A DNA stretch of 32,583 nucleotides from an uncultured Acetatifactor sp. GTDB lineage: Bacteria > Bacillota > Clostridia > Lachnospirales > Lachnospiraceae. Both the position numbers and the translations under genes were made by a program. Within the stretch, counting starts at the first letter, position 1; each line of letters begins with the position of its first letter. The stretch covers positions 1 through 32,583 of the forward strand of contig CAJTMX010000042.1 in the NCBI GenBank assembly GCA_910577235.1, in the 5' to 3' direction. Positions 16,926 to 23,816 of this stretch are shown here, piece by piece. Below the pieces are notes generated by a model. The model had not been told where the DNA came from. It saw nothing but the letters and a program-made list of their open reading frames with translations, and searched no databases.

Positions 16926-18200
16926 TCATAAATTCAAGACCGCACAGACAGAACAGGTTTCATTTTCTATCTTATAGTCCAGATTCCCATGGTATTTCCG
17001 GCAGACGGAAAGGATACTGGAAATGCCGATACTTTTTCCTGCGGGCAGACTGTCGGACAGTATCAGGTGATCCGGGCAAGTGTTGTTGCACAAAATAATC
17101 AATCGGCTGTCCTGTTGCCGGATATGAATTTCAATACTTAATTTTTCTTTTCCGGACTCCAGGCATCCATGCAGGGCATTTTCAAGCAGATTCCCCAAAA
17201 GAGCGATTATGTCGATTTCCCGCATCTTCAGATCTTTCGCTGTATTGCACTGGACTGAAAAATCAATGCCGTTTTCCGCCGCTTTGCCCCCATAAACGGT
17301 AAGAATACTGTTAATTGTCCTGTTTAGAGAATATTCTTTCACTGCCGCATCCGATATTTCACTTCTGTATTCACCAATATAGGCAAGGATAGCCGAATGA
17401 TCTTCTGACTTTGCATATTCTGCAATCGTTTCTATATGGTGCCGCATATCGTGCCGGAGCCTGCGGTTAGCTTCCTCTGCATTTTGTAAGACAGACAGGC
17501 GGCTGGAAAAATGTACCGCATTCTGACGGATCAGTTCCGTCTCCGCATCCTTTTTCATGTAACTGATGTTGCTGAACACAACGGCATATACCGCACACAT
17601 GACAAGGCTGATCGTGATAAATATGAAAAGCAGATAGGTATCTGATATGGTATTTTCTACATACAGCAAAATGGTGATAGCCGCCTGCAGCAGATAGAAC
17701 AGCAGGGCAATCAGCGCCAGATTCCACCATCTGCCTTTCTTGATATCCGCAAGGGACTGCATCACCGGTGCCGCAAATCTTTTATACAACGCCAGAATCA
17801 ATAACAGCGCTGCAGTGCGCAGCACATTTACCAGATAATACCCCGCCAGGGCGGGCAGGTGCGGCAAAAGCAGCGTTACCATAAGTTTCAGGCTGTTGTC
17901 TATGATGGAAAACAGGCCAAAATAAGTAAGGAACAAAAAGCTTTTCTTGGGAAGACACTCTTTTGAGACAATACAGAAAAAAAGGAACAGGCATACCGCA
18001 ACCCCCAGATATGAGAACGTCGCAGTTATGCCACTTACCATATATGTATATGCGCCCATACAGACAAAGCTGGTCACATACAGGCAGCTTAAAAGCACAA
18101 ATTTCCCTCTGCTATACCTGCGTTCCAGCATATGGTAAATGACAACCACATGGCACAATGCCATAAGAAACAATCCCGGAATCCGATGAGGTACACTCAT
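16926..18200 (-). CDS. AgrC-like GHKL sensor histidine kinase
   Basis: The 424-residue protein has about six hydrophobic helices in residues 1-210 and a cytoplasmic catalytic part. The phosphoacceptor region reads RLRHDMRHH with His250 as the likely acceptor, as in AgrC/HPK10 kinases. The N box is LLGNLLENAL and the G box GKSIGISSI, typical of the HATPase_c_5/GHKL type. The ATG at 18200 overlaps the stop of the response regulator gene (ATGA) and has GGAGG seven bases upstream, so the pair is translationally coupled. Kinases of this class usually sense peptides at the membrane, but no autoinducer peptide gene was found nearby. The genes downstream in the same orientation encode the surface operon, which makes it the likely target. 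Confidence 0.88.
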   Translation of the reverse strand: MSVPHRIPGLFLMALCHVVVIYHMLERRYSRGKFVLLSCLYVTSFVCMGAYTYMVSGITATFSYLGVAVCLFLFFCIVSKECLPKKSFLFLTYFGLFSIIDNSLKLMVTLLLPHLPALAGYYLVNVLRTAALLLILALYKRFAAPVMQSLADIKKGRWWNLALIALLFYLLQAAITILLYVENTISDTYLLFIFITISLVMCAVYAVVFSNISYMKKDAETELIRQNAVHFSSRLSVLQNAEEANRRLRHDMRHHIETIAEYAKSEDHSAILAYIGEYRSEISDAAVKEYSLNRTINSILTVYGGKAAENGIDFSVQCNTAKDLKMREIDIIALLGNLLENALHGCLESGKEKLSIEIHIRQQDSRLIILCNNTCPDHLILSDSLPAGKSIGISSILSVCRKYHGNLDYKIENETCSVCAVLNL

Positions 18201-18919
18201 TTTCTCGCCTCCTTCCTGCAGAACTCCATATACGCCTTCTGTACTTCCTCAACACATCTTCTCGGAACGGGTATTTTCACGCCCCCCTGTATTTCTATGC
18301 TGTTTCCGGAAATGCTCCGCACAAAATCAAGATTTACAACATAAGAAACTCCCACCCTGATAAACTCCGGATACTTTTGTACTTCTTCAAACATCTGTGA
18401 CAGCTTCATGCGCAGCCGCAGCACTTTACCAGAAGATAAATTTATCCGTAAATAGTGGTTCTGTGACTCTATGGATGCAATCTCACTGATGCACACCCGG
18501 TATATGCCATCCACACAATCAAGGGAAAGATAATCATATTGCTCTATATTCTTTACGGCGCGGTCAATCGCCGCATCAAACTGCTCCTGCGTAAACGGCT
18601 TGAGCAGGTAATGGGTAGCGTTCATTGCAAATGCCGCTACTGCATATTCATTGCTGGTTGTCAGAAAAATAACGTCCATTTCCGGGCTTTTGGCAAGCAT
18701 TTCCTCTGCTACATCTGTACCGAGTATACCCGGCATACAAATATCAAGAAGAGCAATATTGTATGTTTTTCCTTTTTCCACCATATGTAGAAGATCTAAC
18801 GCCGCACTGTATTCGTCAATTTCAAAACAGTATTCTGGATGTGCCGTTGAATAAGTATCTATAGCTGCCCGAATGGTCTCCATATCCTTTTGTATATCAT
18901 CACAGATTACTACCTGCAT
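18197..18919 (-). CDS. LytTR-family response regulator
   Basis: The 240-residue protein has an N-terminal receiver domain with the acidic pair Asp7-Asp8, the phosphoacceptor Asp59 (ALLDICMPG), Thr/Ser at TTS 87-89 and Lys107 in KPF. A LytTR DNA-binding domain follows from about 138, with IESQNHYLRI, FIRVGVSYVVNLDFV and the conserved end VPRRC. Start 18919 is chosen because receiver domains begin with M-x-V-x-I-C-D-D and GGGGGG precedes it; an upstream in-frame GTG at 18937 and ATG at 18931 are possible. It overlaps the kinase gene by four bases. LytTR regulators bind paired direct repeats and often control surface or secreted products. Confidence 0.9.
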   Translation of the reverse strand: MQVVICDDIQKDMETIRAAIDTYSTAHPEYCFEIDEYSAALDLLHMVEKGKTYNIALLDICMPGILGTDVAEEMLAKSPEMDVIFLTTSNEYAVAAFAMNATHYLLKPFTQEQFDAAIDRAVKNIEQYDYLSLDCVDGIYRVCISEIASIESQNHYLRINLSSGKVLRLRMKLSQMFEEVQKYPEFIRVGVSYVVNLDFVRSISGNSIEIQGGVKIPVPRRCVEEVQKAYMEFCRKEARK

Positions 18920-18991
18920 AATTCCCCCCATTTTCACACATCATTTTCCACCATTATTTTCTAATATTCTATCACAAATTGTGAGCTTATT

Positions 18992-19022
18992 CCAGTTGAT
19001 ACTTATATATTTTGTAGTTGGT
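18992..19022 (+). promoter_or_regulatory. candidate LytTR-type binding repeats upstream of the regulator gene
   Basis: CCAGTTGAT (18992-19000) and GTAGTTGGT (19014-19022) are separated by 13 bases. The described LytTR pattern is [TA][AC][CA]GTTN[AG][TG] twice, 12-13 bases apart; the two halves match at 8 and 7 of 9 positions. They lie about 75-100 bp upstream of the regulator start, on the opposite strand. Autoregulation is an inference. Confidence 0.35.
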
Positions 19023-19048
19023 TTTTAAGACAGAATATTGCCAAATAA

Positions 19049-19084
19049 GGGCAGCATACATCATAACTTTCATGTATACTGCCC
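19049..19084. terminator. stem-loop between the regulator and the resolvase remnant
   Basis: GGGCAG-N-ATACAT pairs with ATGTAT-N-CTGCCC around a 10-nt loop. On the plus strand it is followed by a T-rich stretch. It is placed to end transcripts arriving from the degraded genes to its right. Confidence 0.45.
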
Positions 19085-19113
19085 ATTTTATCTTGATTTT
19101 CGCCTTACTCCAT

Positions 19114-19281
19114 CTATTGTTTATACCGCCAACATATCTGTTCGTTTACTCTTCCAGATTCTTTCTCCACATATATGTCACGCTCGTCGATGCCCTCCTC
19201 TTCCCGCAGAATGTGGATCTGCCTCTCTGAGTTCTGTTCACGGGTGGATACGCGCACATATCCGAACTTCTTTGTTGCCAT
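19114..19281 (-). pseudogene. N-terminal fragment of a resolvase/invertase-type serine recombinase
   Basis: The frame begins at ATG 19281, preceded by GGAGG at seven bases, and reads like the start of a Tn3-type resolvase or Pin-type invertase: GYVRVSTREQN contains the catalytic Ser12 and Arg10, followed by the expected helix and ERDIYVEKESG. After about residue 43 the family sequence stops, 12 unrelated residues follow, and a stop codon comes at position 56. A complete enzyme has about 180-200 residues. This is therefore a broken gene that kept its ribosome binding site. Confidence 0.75.
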
Positions 19282-19368
19282 GACAAACCTCCATTCCGTA
19301 AAAGTCCGTGTCACAGAATACTGCCAGATTACAACATATTTCCTGCCAGTTTTGGCTGAAGGTCTGCA

Positions 19369-19539
19369 CTATATCTGAAATTTCCGGATACAGTTTAACA
19401 GTGTGGCCGACGGCTCCTGATACAGATCCTCGTCAAACACGTTCCGGTACATCGAATTTTTAATCAGCAGAGGACGGTACATCCGGAAGATTTCTTCCCT
19501 TGTTTCCTTATCACCTGCCTTTGCCCTCTCAAGCAGCAT
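19369..19539 (-). CDS. 56-residue HTH-domain-type protein of mobile-element origin
   Basis: Starting at ATG 19539, immediately after the TGA of the sigma-like remnant (TGAATG), the frame encodes MLLERAKAGDKET then IFRMYRPLLIKNSM and FDEDLYQEPSATLLNCIRKF. I recognise this as the short 'helix-turn-helix domain' protein that often accompanies a sigma-70-like gene in Gram-positive conjugative elements. It resembles sigma region 2 and is nearly the usual length. It ends at TAG 19371-19369. It appears intact, but its partner gene is broken, so function is doubtful. Confidence 0.55.
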   Translation of the reverse strand: MLLERAKAGDKETREEIFRMYRPLLIKNSMYRNVFDEDLYQEPSATLLNCIRKFQI

Positions 19540-19801
19540 TCAAAATTCATCCCTCCTTACCCCCATTCCTTTGCGCGGCTTGCGGATGATATGGTAATAT
19601 GCCATTCCCGCCTGCTTTGGCTCCATTCCAATCTTTTTCCCCGAGCTCCCTGAAATCCAGTTCCCCGAATCCCCGCGCGAACAATATCCTGCGTTCACGC
19701 TCCTTTAAGCGGTTAATATACTCAGCTAGTTGTATGCTGTCTATCTCTGGTATACATTCCAGGCTGTCCCCATATCCAAAATGGGCAAGGACCTCCAGTC
19801 T
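19540..19801 (-). pseudogene. sigma-70 region 4-like gene with frameshift and stop
   Basis: Two frames together give the C-terminal part of a sigma-70-like protein: IDSIQLAEYINRLKERERR then ILFARGFGELDFRELGEK in one frame, and IGMEPKQAGMAYYHIIRK to GVRRDEF in another. The frames join at a run of five A on the minus strand (19634-19638); four would restore the frame. An in-frame TAA at 19804-19802 cuts the upstream side. The intact version would end in TGA overlapping the next ATG. Such proteins are transposon-borne regulators. This copy cannot be made whole. Confidence 0.65.
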
Positions 19802-19855
19802 TTACTCCACGTTACCCTGTGAACTGAAGGACCGGAGGCGCTCTGATAAAATGAT

Positions 19856-20203
19856 CTATGCGGGCTTTGGTCGCAAAAATAAAAGAGCATTTATCCGCCC
19901 AAAAGCACGGATATACACTCTTTTCCCATAATTTGCCGTAAATGGGCATTGATTTGTGTAATACAGCACAAATCCCTCCGGCATATCTTCATGCCTGCCC
20001 ACGCTGTCCCTGAAACAGGGAAGAGGTGCGCCCCCTTCAAAGGGCAGGTACATCAACTCAAAATAAGGCTCCGCCGTATCCGCTGTCTGAAATCCCTTAT
20101 AGCCCATATACTTCGGGTCAGAGAGAAATCACATTTTCTTTTTGGAAGACAGGATTACAAGCCCCTTTTTCCCTTTGGCTTTACTGTCGCGGGTACAAGC
20201 ATC
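19856..20203 (-). pseudogene. fragment of a YoaP-type GNAT acetyltransferase
   Basis: The frame carries recognisable pieces of the GNAT/YoaP family: DACTRDSKAKGKKGLVILSS, then FLSDPKYMGYKGFQTADTA, EPYFELMYLPFE and GFVLYYTNQCPFTANY. A TGA codon interrupts it between KKKM and FLSD, where the family usually has Pro. The N-terminal half of the acetyltransferase is missing and is replaced by the end of the DUF7662-like fragment. The sequence after CPFTANY is unrelated, so the YoaP end is deleted too. It is clearly a decayed gene. Confidence 0.65.
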
Positions 20204-20351
20204 AGCCATATTCTGCAAGCTCTTTCTTATATTTTAGGAAAGAGTGGTCAATTGGCGCCCCCGCGATCTTCTGAATCTCCTCAAAAGTCAACTGAGAAGA
20301 TTCTTTTCCGCTTTTCTGCACGCATTCCCGCAAAGTGCTGTATTTACTCAT
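20202..20351 (-). pseudogene. DUF7662-like small protein, truncated at 49 residues
   Basis: From ATG 20351, with GAGGACGGCA upstream, the frame reads MSKYSTLRECVQKSG, LTFEEIQKIAG, PIDHSFLKYKKELAEYG and then stops. Family members that I recall continue after ELxEYG with a short beta-strand region of about 15-20 residues. Here the frame runs into the acetyltransferase fragment, so a deletion fused the two genes. The conserved Phe-Glu-Glu and Ile-Asp-His-Ser-Phe motifs are retained. Function of the family is unknown to me. Confidence 0.55.
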
Positions 20352-20417
20352 TGCCGTCCTCTTCTCTAATGATTGCAAAATTATAGCTTTCCGAATCTAT
20401 GTTCCGCTTTACAGAAC

Positions 20418-20585
20418 CTAAAAAAACACGGTTACGAACATGATGATTCCTACCACAATGGCTGCTATGCCAAAAAAATAGCTTCTCTTGTTTCCATTTT
20501 TTCCATCGACAATCCAAAGCAAACCTCGCAGCAAAAGAAGTAATCCTACAAAAAACGGAATAAATTTATTAACAGCCTCTGTCAT
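20418..20585 (-). CDS. 55-residue two-helix membrane protein
   Basis: The frame starts at ATG 20585, overlapping the stop codon of the preceding small gene (ATGA), and ends at TAG 20420-20418. It encodes two hydrophobic helices (about residues 8-26, FIPFFVGLLLLLRGLLWIV, and 37-55) joined by a basic turn DGKNGNKRS. I do not recognise a family. The overlap with its neighbour and sensible composition suggest a real gene. It might act as a small membrane partner of the neighbouring transport or signalling genes. Confidence 0.55.
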   Translation of the reverse strand: MTEAVNKFIPFFVGLLLLLRGLLWIVDGKNGNKRSYFFGIAAIVVGIIMFVTVFF

Positions 20586-20812
20586 TCCTTTTCACCTTTT
20601 CCTTCCCGCCCTCTTTTTTTCTTAAAAACATAAATGGCAGTATTGATGATACATAACAGCACAACTGCAAATTCGCCGACATATCCCATTGCCCGCTCCA
20701 TAACGGCTGTATCGCCTCTACGCTCTGCGTCTTTATAGACGCGGAAGGGCGTATTCAGTAACTTCATATTCATACTTGCCCCTGCAAGGCCTTCCATTGT
20801 TTTCGTATGCAT
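20582..20812 (-). CDS. 76-residue small protein with C-terminal membrane helix
   Basis: The start at 20812 (MHTKTMEGLAG) is preferred because AAAGGCGG lies seven bases upstream; a TTG at 20845 would add 11 residues. The middle part, FRVYKDAERRGDTAVMERAMGY, is an amphipathic segment, followed by a hydrophobic helix (FAVVLLCIINTAIYVF) and a very basic tail. I have seen similar short proteins near two-component and transporter genes in Clostridia but cannot name the family. It overlaps the next small gene by four bases, which supports a two-gene unit. Confidence 0.5.
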   Translation of the reverse strand: MHTKTMEGLAGASMNMKLLNTPFRVYKDAERRGDTAVMERAMGYVGEFAVVLLCIINTAIYVFKKKRGREGKGEKE

Positions 20813-20931
20813 AATTGTCCCGCCTTTGAATTCTTCCTGCCACAATCTTTTTTGCGGCTTCTCTATAGTCGCTTTGAGCCGCCCATAAAGACAGTTTCCT
20901 TTTTCTTTTTTCGGCTGTAGACAGTAACGTG

Positions 20932-21395
20932 TTAATCCATTTGTCGCAGGATATCTTCTGGATGCTGTGAAAGGATCAACAGCACATGGAGGACAAATCT
21001 ATTCTCCTGTGTCTCTATACTCATGGCGCAGCCATATTTTTCAGCCACCTTCTTTACCTTCGACAAACCTATCCCTTTTTTGAACGCGTCTTTCCCATGG
21101 AAACTGTTTTCTATTTCCATCATAAGGAACTCTCGCTGGATACGCCCGGACACATGGATATATTTTTCCATATCGGCATCCATGTGTATAAAAGACCTAT
21201 CAGAGATTTCACAATCCCATAGCAGGGCAGCATGATTTCAGTTGTCAAGGTTGCATACAGAAGGGAAGGCTTAAAATCCGCATGGCAGACCAGGAACCCA
21301 CATATCGTAAGAAGAAATGCCATCACCACGAAGCCCGTGGTAACTGTCACGGTTTCCTGGCCCAGGATCAGCTCCATTGCGGCCCTAATATCCAT
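20932..21395 (-). pseudogene. internally deleted AgrC-like sensor kinase
   Basis: Two overlapping frames are the two ends of one GHKL kinase. The first (ATG 21395) gives an N-terminal membrane segment of about 75 residues, starting MDIRAAMELILGQ with two hydrophobic helices. The second gives the C-terminal catalytic piece KYIHVSGRIQ, MEIENSFHGKD and the G box GIGLSKVKKVAEKYG. The histidine and N-box regions are absent, and the halves are out of frame near 21170. The N-terminal ATG overlaps the end of the MATE gene by 11 bases, so the intact gene was in one operon with the pump. Confidence 0.7.
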
Positions 21396-22716
21396 ATTTC
21401 TTTCTATATTTCAAAAACATAAAGGCAGACAAGGCAAGCGCCATCAGTTCCGCCACAGGCGTTGCCAGCCAGATACCATTCACACCAAAAACCAGAGGAA
21501 GTATTATCATGGTAATCAGCATAAACACAAAGGACCTGGAAAATGCAAGGATGGCCGAAACAATCCCATTAGACAATGCAGTAAACATCCCGCTGGCAAA
21601 AATATTAAATCCGATAAAAAACAATGCAGCCGTGCATATCCTGTTTCCTGTTATTGCCAGATTATACACCGGATTATCCGGTCGGGCGAAGACAGATACC
21701 AGCGGCCTTGTCAACAGAAAAGAAGCTGCAACCGTAAGCACAGAGATTCCTGTAATCACTTTCATGCTGATTCCAACCAGCTTTTTCAGTTTTCCATGGT
21801 TCTGTTCCCCATGATAAAAACTCAGCATGGGCGCAACCCCATAAGAATATCCTGTATACAGAGAGCTTGCAAACATCAGCACATACATGATGATGGTAAC
21901 TGCCGCCACACCGTCTTCCCCGACGTAATGAAGCATCGTCCAGTTGAACATCATAGTAATGATCCCGGTGACAAGCGCCGTCGCCATCTCGGAACACCCA
22001 TTTGTGGCGGCATTTGCAAGGACTTTAAAGCGAAATACCGGTTTTCTGAAATGTAGCAGACTCTTTTTCCGGCTGAAAACAAACAGACCCACAACCGCTG
22101 TCACAGAATATCCAAGTCCTGTTGCAATCGCCGCACCGCTGATTCCCATATCAAATACAGCAATTAATACATAATCAAGTACCATATTTAAAACACCGCC
22201 CGCCACAGAACAGATCAGGGATAAGGCTGCTTTCTCACTGGCTATCATATACAGGGTAAAGTTATTCATTAACAGAATCGGAATCGTAAACAGCAGATAA
22301 CGGCTTAAATATTCCACACAATACCTTTCCACATCTGCCGAGAGATTCATCCCTGCGAATATCCGGCCTATTGCCATATACCCGGCCACGCACATGAACG
22401 CCCCAACCAGCACATTCACCAGAATCAGAAAGGTAAAGTCCTCTTTCGCCTCCTTACGCTTTCCTTCCCCCATCTTTTTCATAATGACAGCGCTTCCTCC
22501 CGTGGCAAGCATGGTAGAAATGGCTGTGACAAGCTGTATGACTGGCGCAGTCAGATTGATGGCTGAAAGGGCATTGGTGCCGATCAGGTTGGACACGAAC
22601 AGACCGTCAACCATGGTATAAAAAGACATGAACACCGTCATGGCAATAGTGGGTACGGCAAATTTTACAATATTTTTCAGAGTTACAGACTTTCCGTAAG
22701 CATTTAAGTTTTCCAT
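21385..22716 (-). CDS. MATE-family multidrug efflux transporter
   Basis: The 443-residue protein has about twelve hydrophobic helices in two homologous halves, as expected for MATE (MOP superfamily) exporters that expel cationic drugs or metabolites using Na+ or H+. Typical family features are FAVPTIAMTVFMSFYTMVD in helix 1-2, SAINLTAPV, ATGGSAVIMKKMGEG after helix 3, and the pseudo-repeat SAAILAF-type region in the second half. Start 22716 is chosen for GGAGG eight bases upstream; an ATG-less extension to 22764 crosses the promoter. Transcription should begin at the MerR-type promoter just upstream and is probably controlled by the divergent MerR protein. The kinase remnant follows with an 11-bp overlap. 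Confidence 0.9.
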   Translation of the reverse strand: MENLNAYGKSVTLKNIVKFAVPTIAMTVFMSFYTMVDGLFVSNLIGTNALSAINLTAPVIQLVTAISTMLATGGSAVIMKKMGEGKRKEAKEDFTFLILVNVLVGAFMCVAGYMAIGRIFAGMNLSADVERYCVEYLSRYLLFTIPILLMNNFTLYMIASEKAALSLICSVAGGVLNMVLDYVLIAVFDMGISGAAIATGLGYSVTAVVGLFVFSRKKSLLHFRKPVFRFKVLANAATNGCSEMATALVTGIITMMFNWTMLHYVGEDGVAAVTIIMYVLMFASSLYTGYSYGVAPMLSFYHGEQNHGKLKKLVGISMKVITGISVLTVAASFLLTRPLVSVFARPDNPVYNLAITGNRICTAALFFIGFNIFASGMFTALSNGIVSAILAFSRSFVFMLITMIILPLVFGVNGIWLATPVAELMALALSAFMFLKYRKKYGY

Positions 22717-22759
22717 CAGTTTTCCTCCAGTCACCTTGTATTTTCTTCCTGTATGCAGT

Positions 22760-22790
22760 ATCATAGACCGTACAGTAGCAGTACGGTCAA
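22760..22790 (-). promoter_or_regulatory. MerR-type promoter with operator dyad for the MATE gene
   Basis: On the minus strand TTGACC and TATGAT are separated by 19 bases, the overlong spacer typical of MerR-controlled promoters. A perfect dyad, GACCGTAC-N7-GTACGGTC (22766-22788), fills the spacer and touches the -35. MerR proteins bind such dyads and twist the DNA to align the two hexamers when ligand is bound. The divergent merR-like gene starts 43 bp away. Confidence 0.85.
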
Positions 22791-22833
22791 TAGCAATCCG
22801 GAAAATTTTATGATTTTAACAGGAGACAGAAAA

Positions 22834-23652
22834 GTGAGCCAGAAAAACCAGTCCCTTACCATAGGGCAATTCGCCGCCCTTCATGGCATAAACAAAAAAA
22901 CACTGATGTGGTATGATGAAATAGGCCTTCTTAAGCCTGCTTCTATCAACCCGGAAAATGGATACCGCTGTTATAATTACCACCAGAGCCTCTTGCTGGA
23001 AACCATTCTCCTGCTCCGGGAGCTGGAAGTCCCCGTCCCAGTCATACAGGATTTCATGAAGAACCGCTCCGCCGAAAACCTGAAAAACCTTCTGGAGGAA
23101 AAAATAACTGACCTTGACCTTAAAATCACCCATCTGCAGGCCATCCGGGAAACCCTCTGCACACACCGCCGGAATATGGATGCCCTGCTGACAATGGACC
23201 TTTCTACGATTAGTGTAATAGAGAAAAAAGAACGCTGCCTAATTACCGTAGATATCACAAAAGACACTACTTTTGAAGAAGAAGTTGAGCTTATCACAGC
23301 TGAAACGGAAAGATACCATCTTGGACGTCTGCATCATGCTATCTATGGCTCTATGATCTCCGTTTCCAGCCTCCTTAACGGTAATTTTGATGATTATTCC
23401 AGACTGTTCATAGAGATTCCCCTGCTCACATACCAGAAGGGTCTGCACCTGTCGCCCGGAGGCAAATATCTGAGAGCTTTCCACAAGGGTAACCTGGACA
23501 GAATGCCAAAGCGATACGAAGAAATTTTCGCATTCGCAGAAAAGCACAACTTGACGCTCCATGGATTTTCCTATGAGATGGGCATGAATGAAAATGTCAT
23601 TGACCGGATAGAAGATTATATTGTACAGATTGAAATTCCTGTTCTCGGATAA
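22834..23652 (+). CDS. MerR-family transcriptional activator with effector-binding C-terminus
   Basis: The start is taken as GTG 22834 because AGGAG lies eight bases upstream and the protein then begins just before the winged helix (LTIGQFAALHGINKKTLMWYDEIGLLKP); ATG 22810 and 22753 are in frame but lack good sites. The 272-residue product has the MerR HTH at about 8-75, a dimerising coiled coil near 85-125 (NLKNLLEEKITDLDLKITHL), and a C-terminal domain of the GyrI/BmrR type with YYLG-like SPGGKYLRAFHKG. Such regulators sense drugs and activate multidrug pumps. The divergent MATE gene and the dyad between them make the pump its likely target. Confidence 0.9.
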   Translation: MSQKNQSLTIGQFAALHGINKKTLMWYDEIGLLKPASINPENGYRCYNYHQSLLLETILLLRELEVPVPVIQDFMKNRSAENLKNLLEEKITDLDLKITHLQAIRETLCTHRRNMDALLTMDLSTISVIEKKERCLITVDITKDTTFEEEVELITAETERYHLGRLHHAIYGSMISVSSLLNGNFDDYSRLFIEIPLLTYQKGLHLSPGGKYLRAFHKGNLDRMPKRYEEIFAFAEKHNLTLHGFSYEMGMNENVIDRIEDYIVQIEIPVLG

Positions 23653-23684
23653 AAATCTATTCTTCCAGCCCCTGTCAAAACAAA

Positions 23685-23731
23685 GTTACGGTATGGCCGC
23701 TTTTACTCCAAAGCAGAAACCATACCGTAAC
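23685..23731. repeat. 12-bp perfect inverted repeat after the MerR gene
   Basis: GTTACGGTATGG (23685-23696) is repeated in inverse at 23720-23731, with an inner GCTTT/AAAGC pairing that extends the stem-loop. It lies 33 bases after the MerR stop and may serve as its terminator, although no T-run follows. It also lies near the truncated end of the recombinase gene, so a recombination-site origin is possible. Confidence 0.5.
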
Positions 23732-23816
23732 TCATCAGATATCGTACGATTTAGTAAACAGACCTAACTGCATATGGTTATTTTTTTCTTCAAAGGTATT
23801 TAGATATTCAAATATC

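Noticed and set aside
19031..19329. similar 16-mers (CAGAATATTGCCAAAT / CAGAATACTGCCAGAT) flanking the resolvase remnant as possible element ends
   Set aside because: Two mismatches, direct orientation and no matching inverted ends; too weak to call an element boundary.
20007..20021. TCCCTG-AAA-CAGGGA palindrome resembling the ICE palindrome
   Set aside because: The half-site is CCCTG rather than GGGACA and it lies in the decayed GNAT gene; a chance match.
21232..22056. 274-codon plus-strand frame antisense to the MATE gene
   Set aside because: Basic, low-complexity translation with no start signal, opposite a clear transporter.
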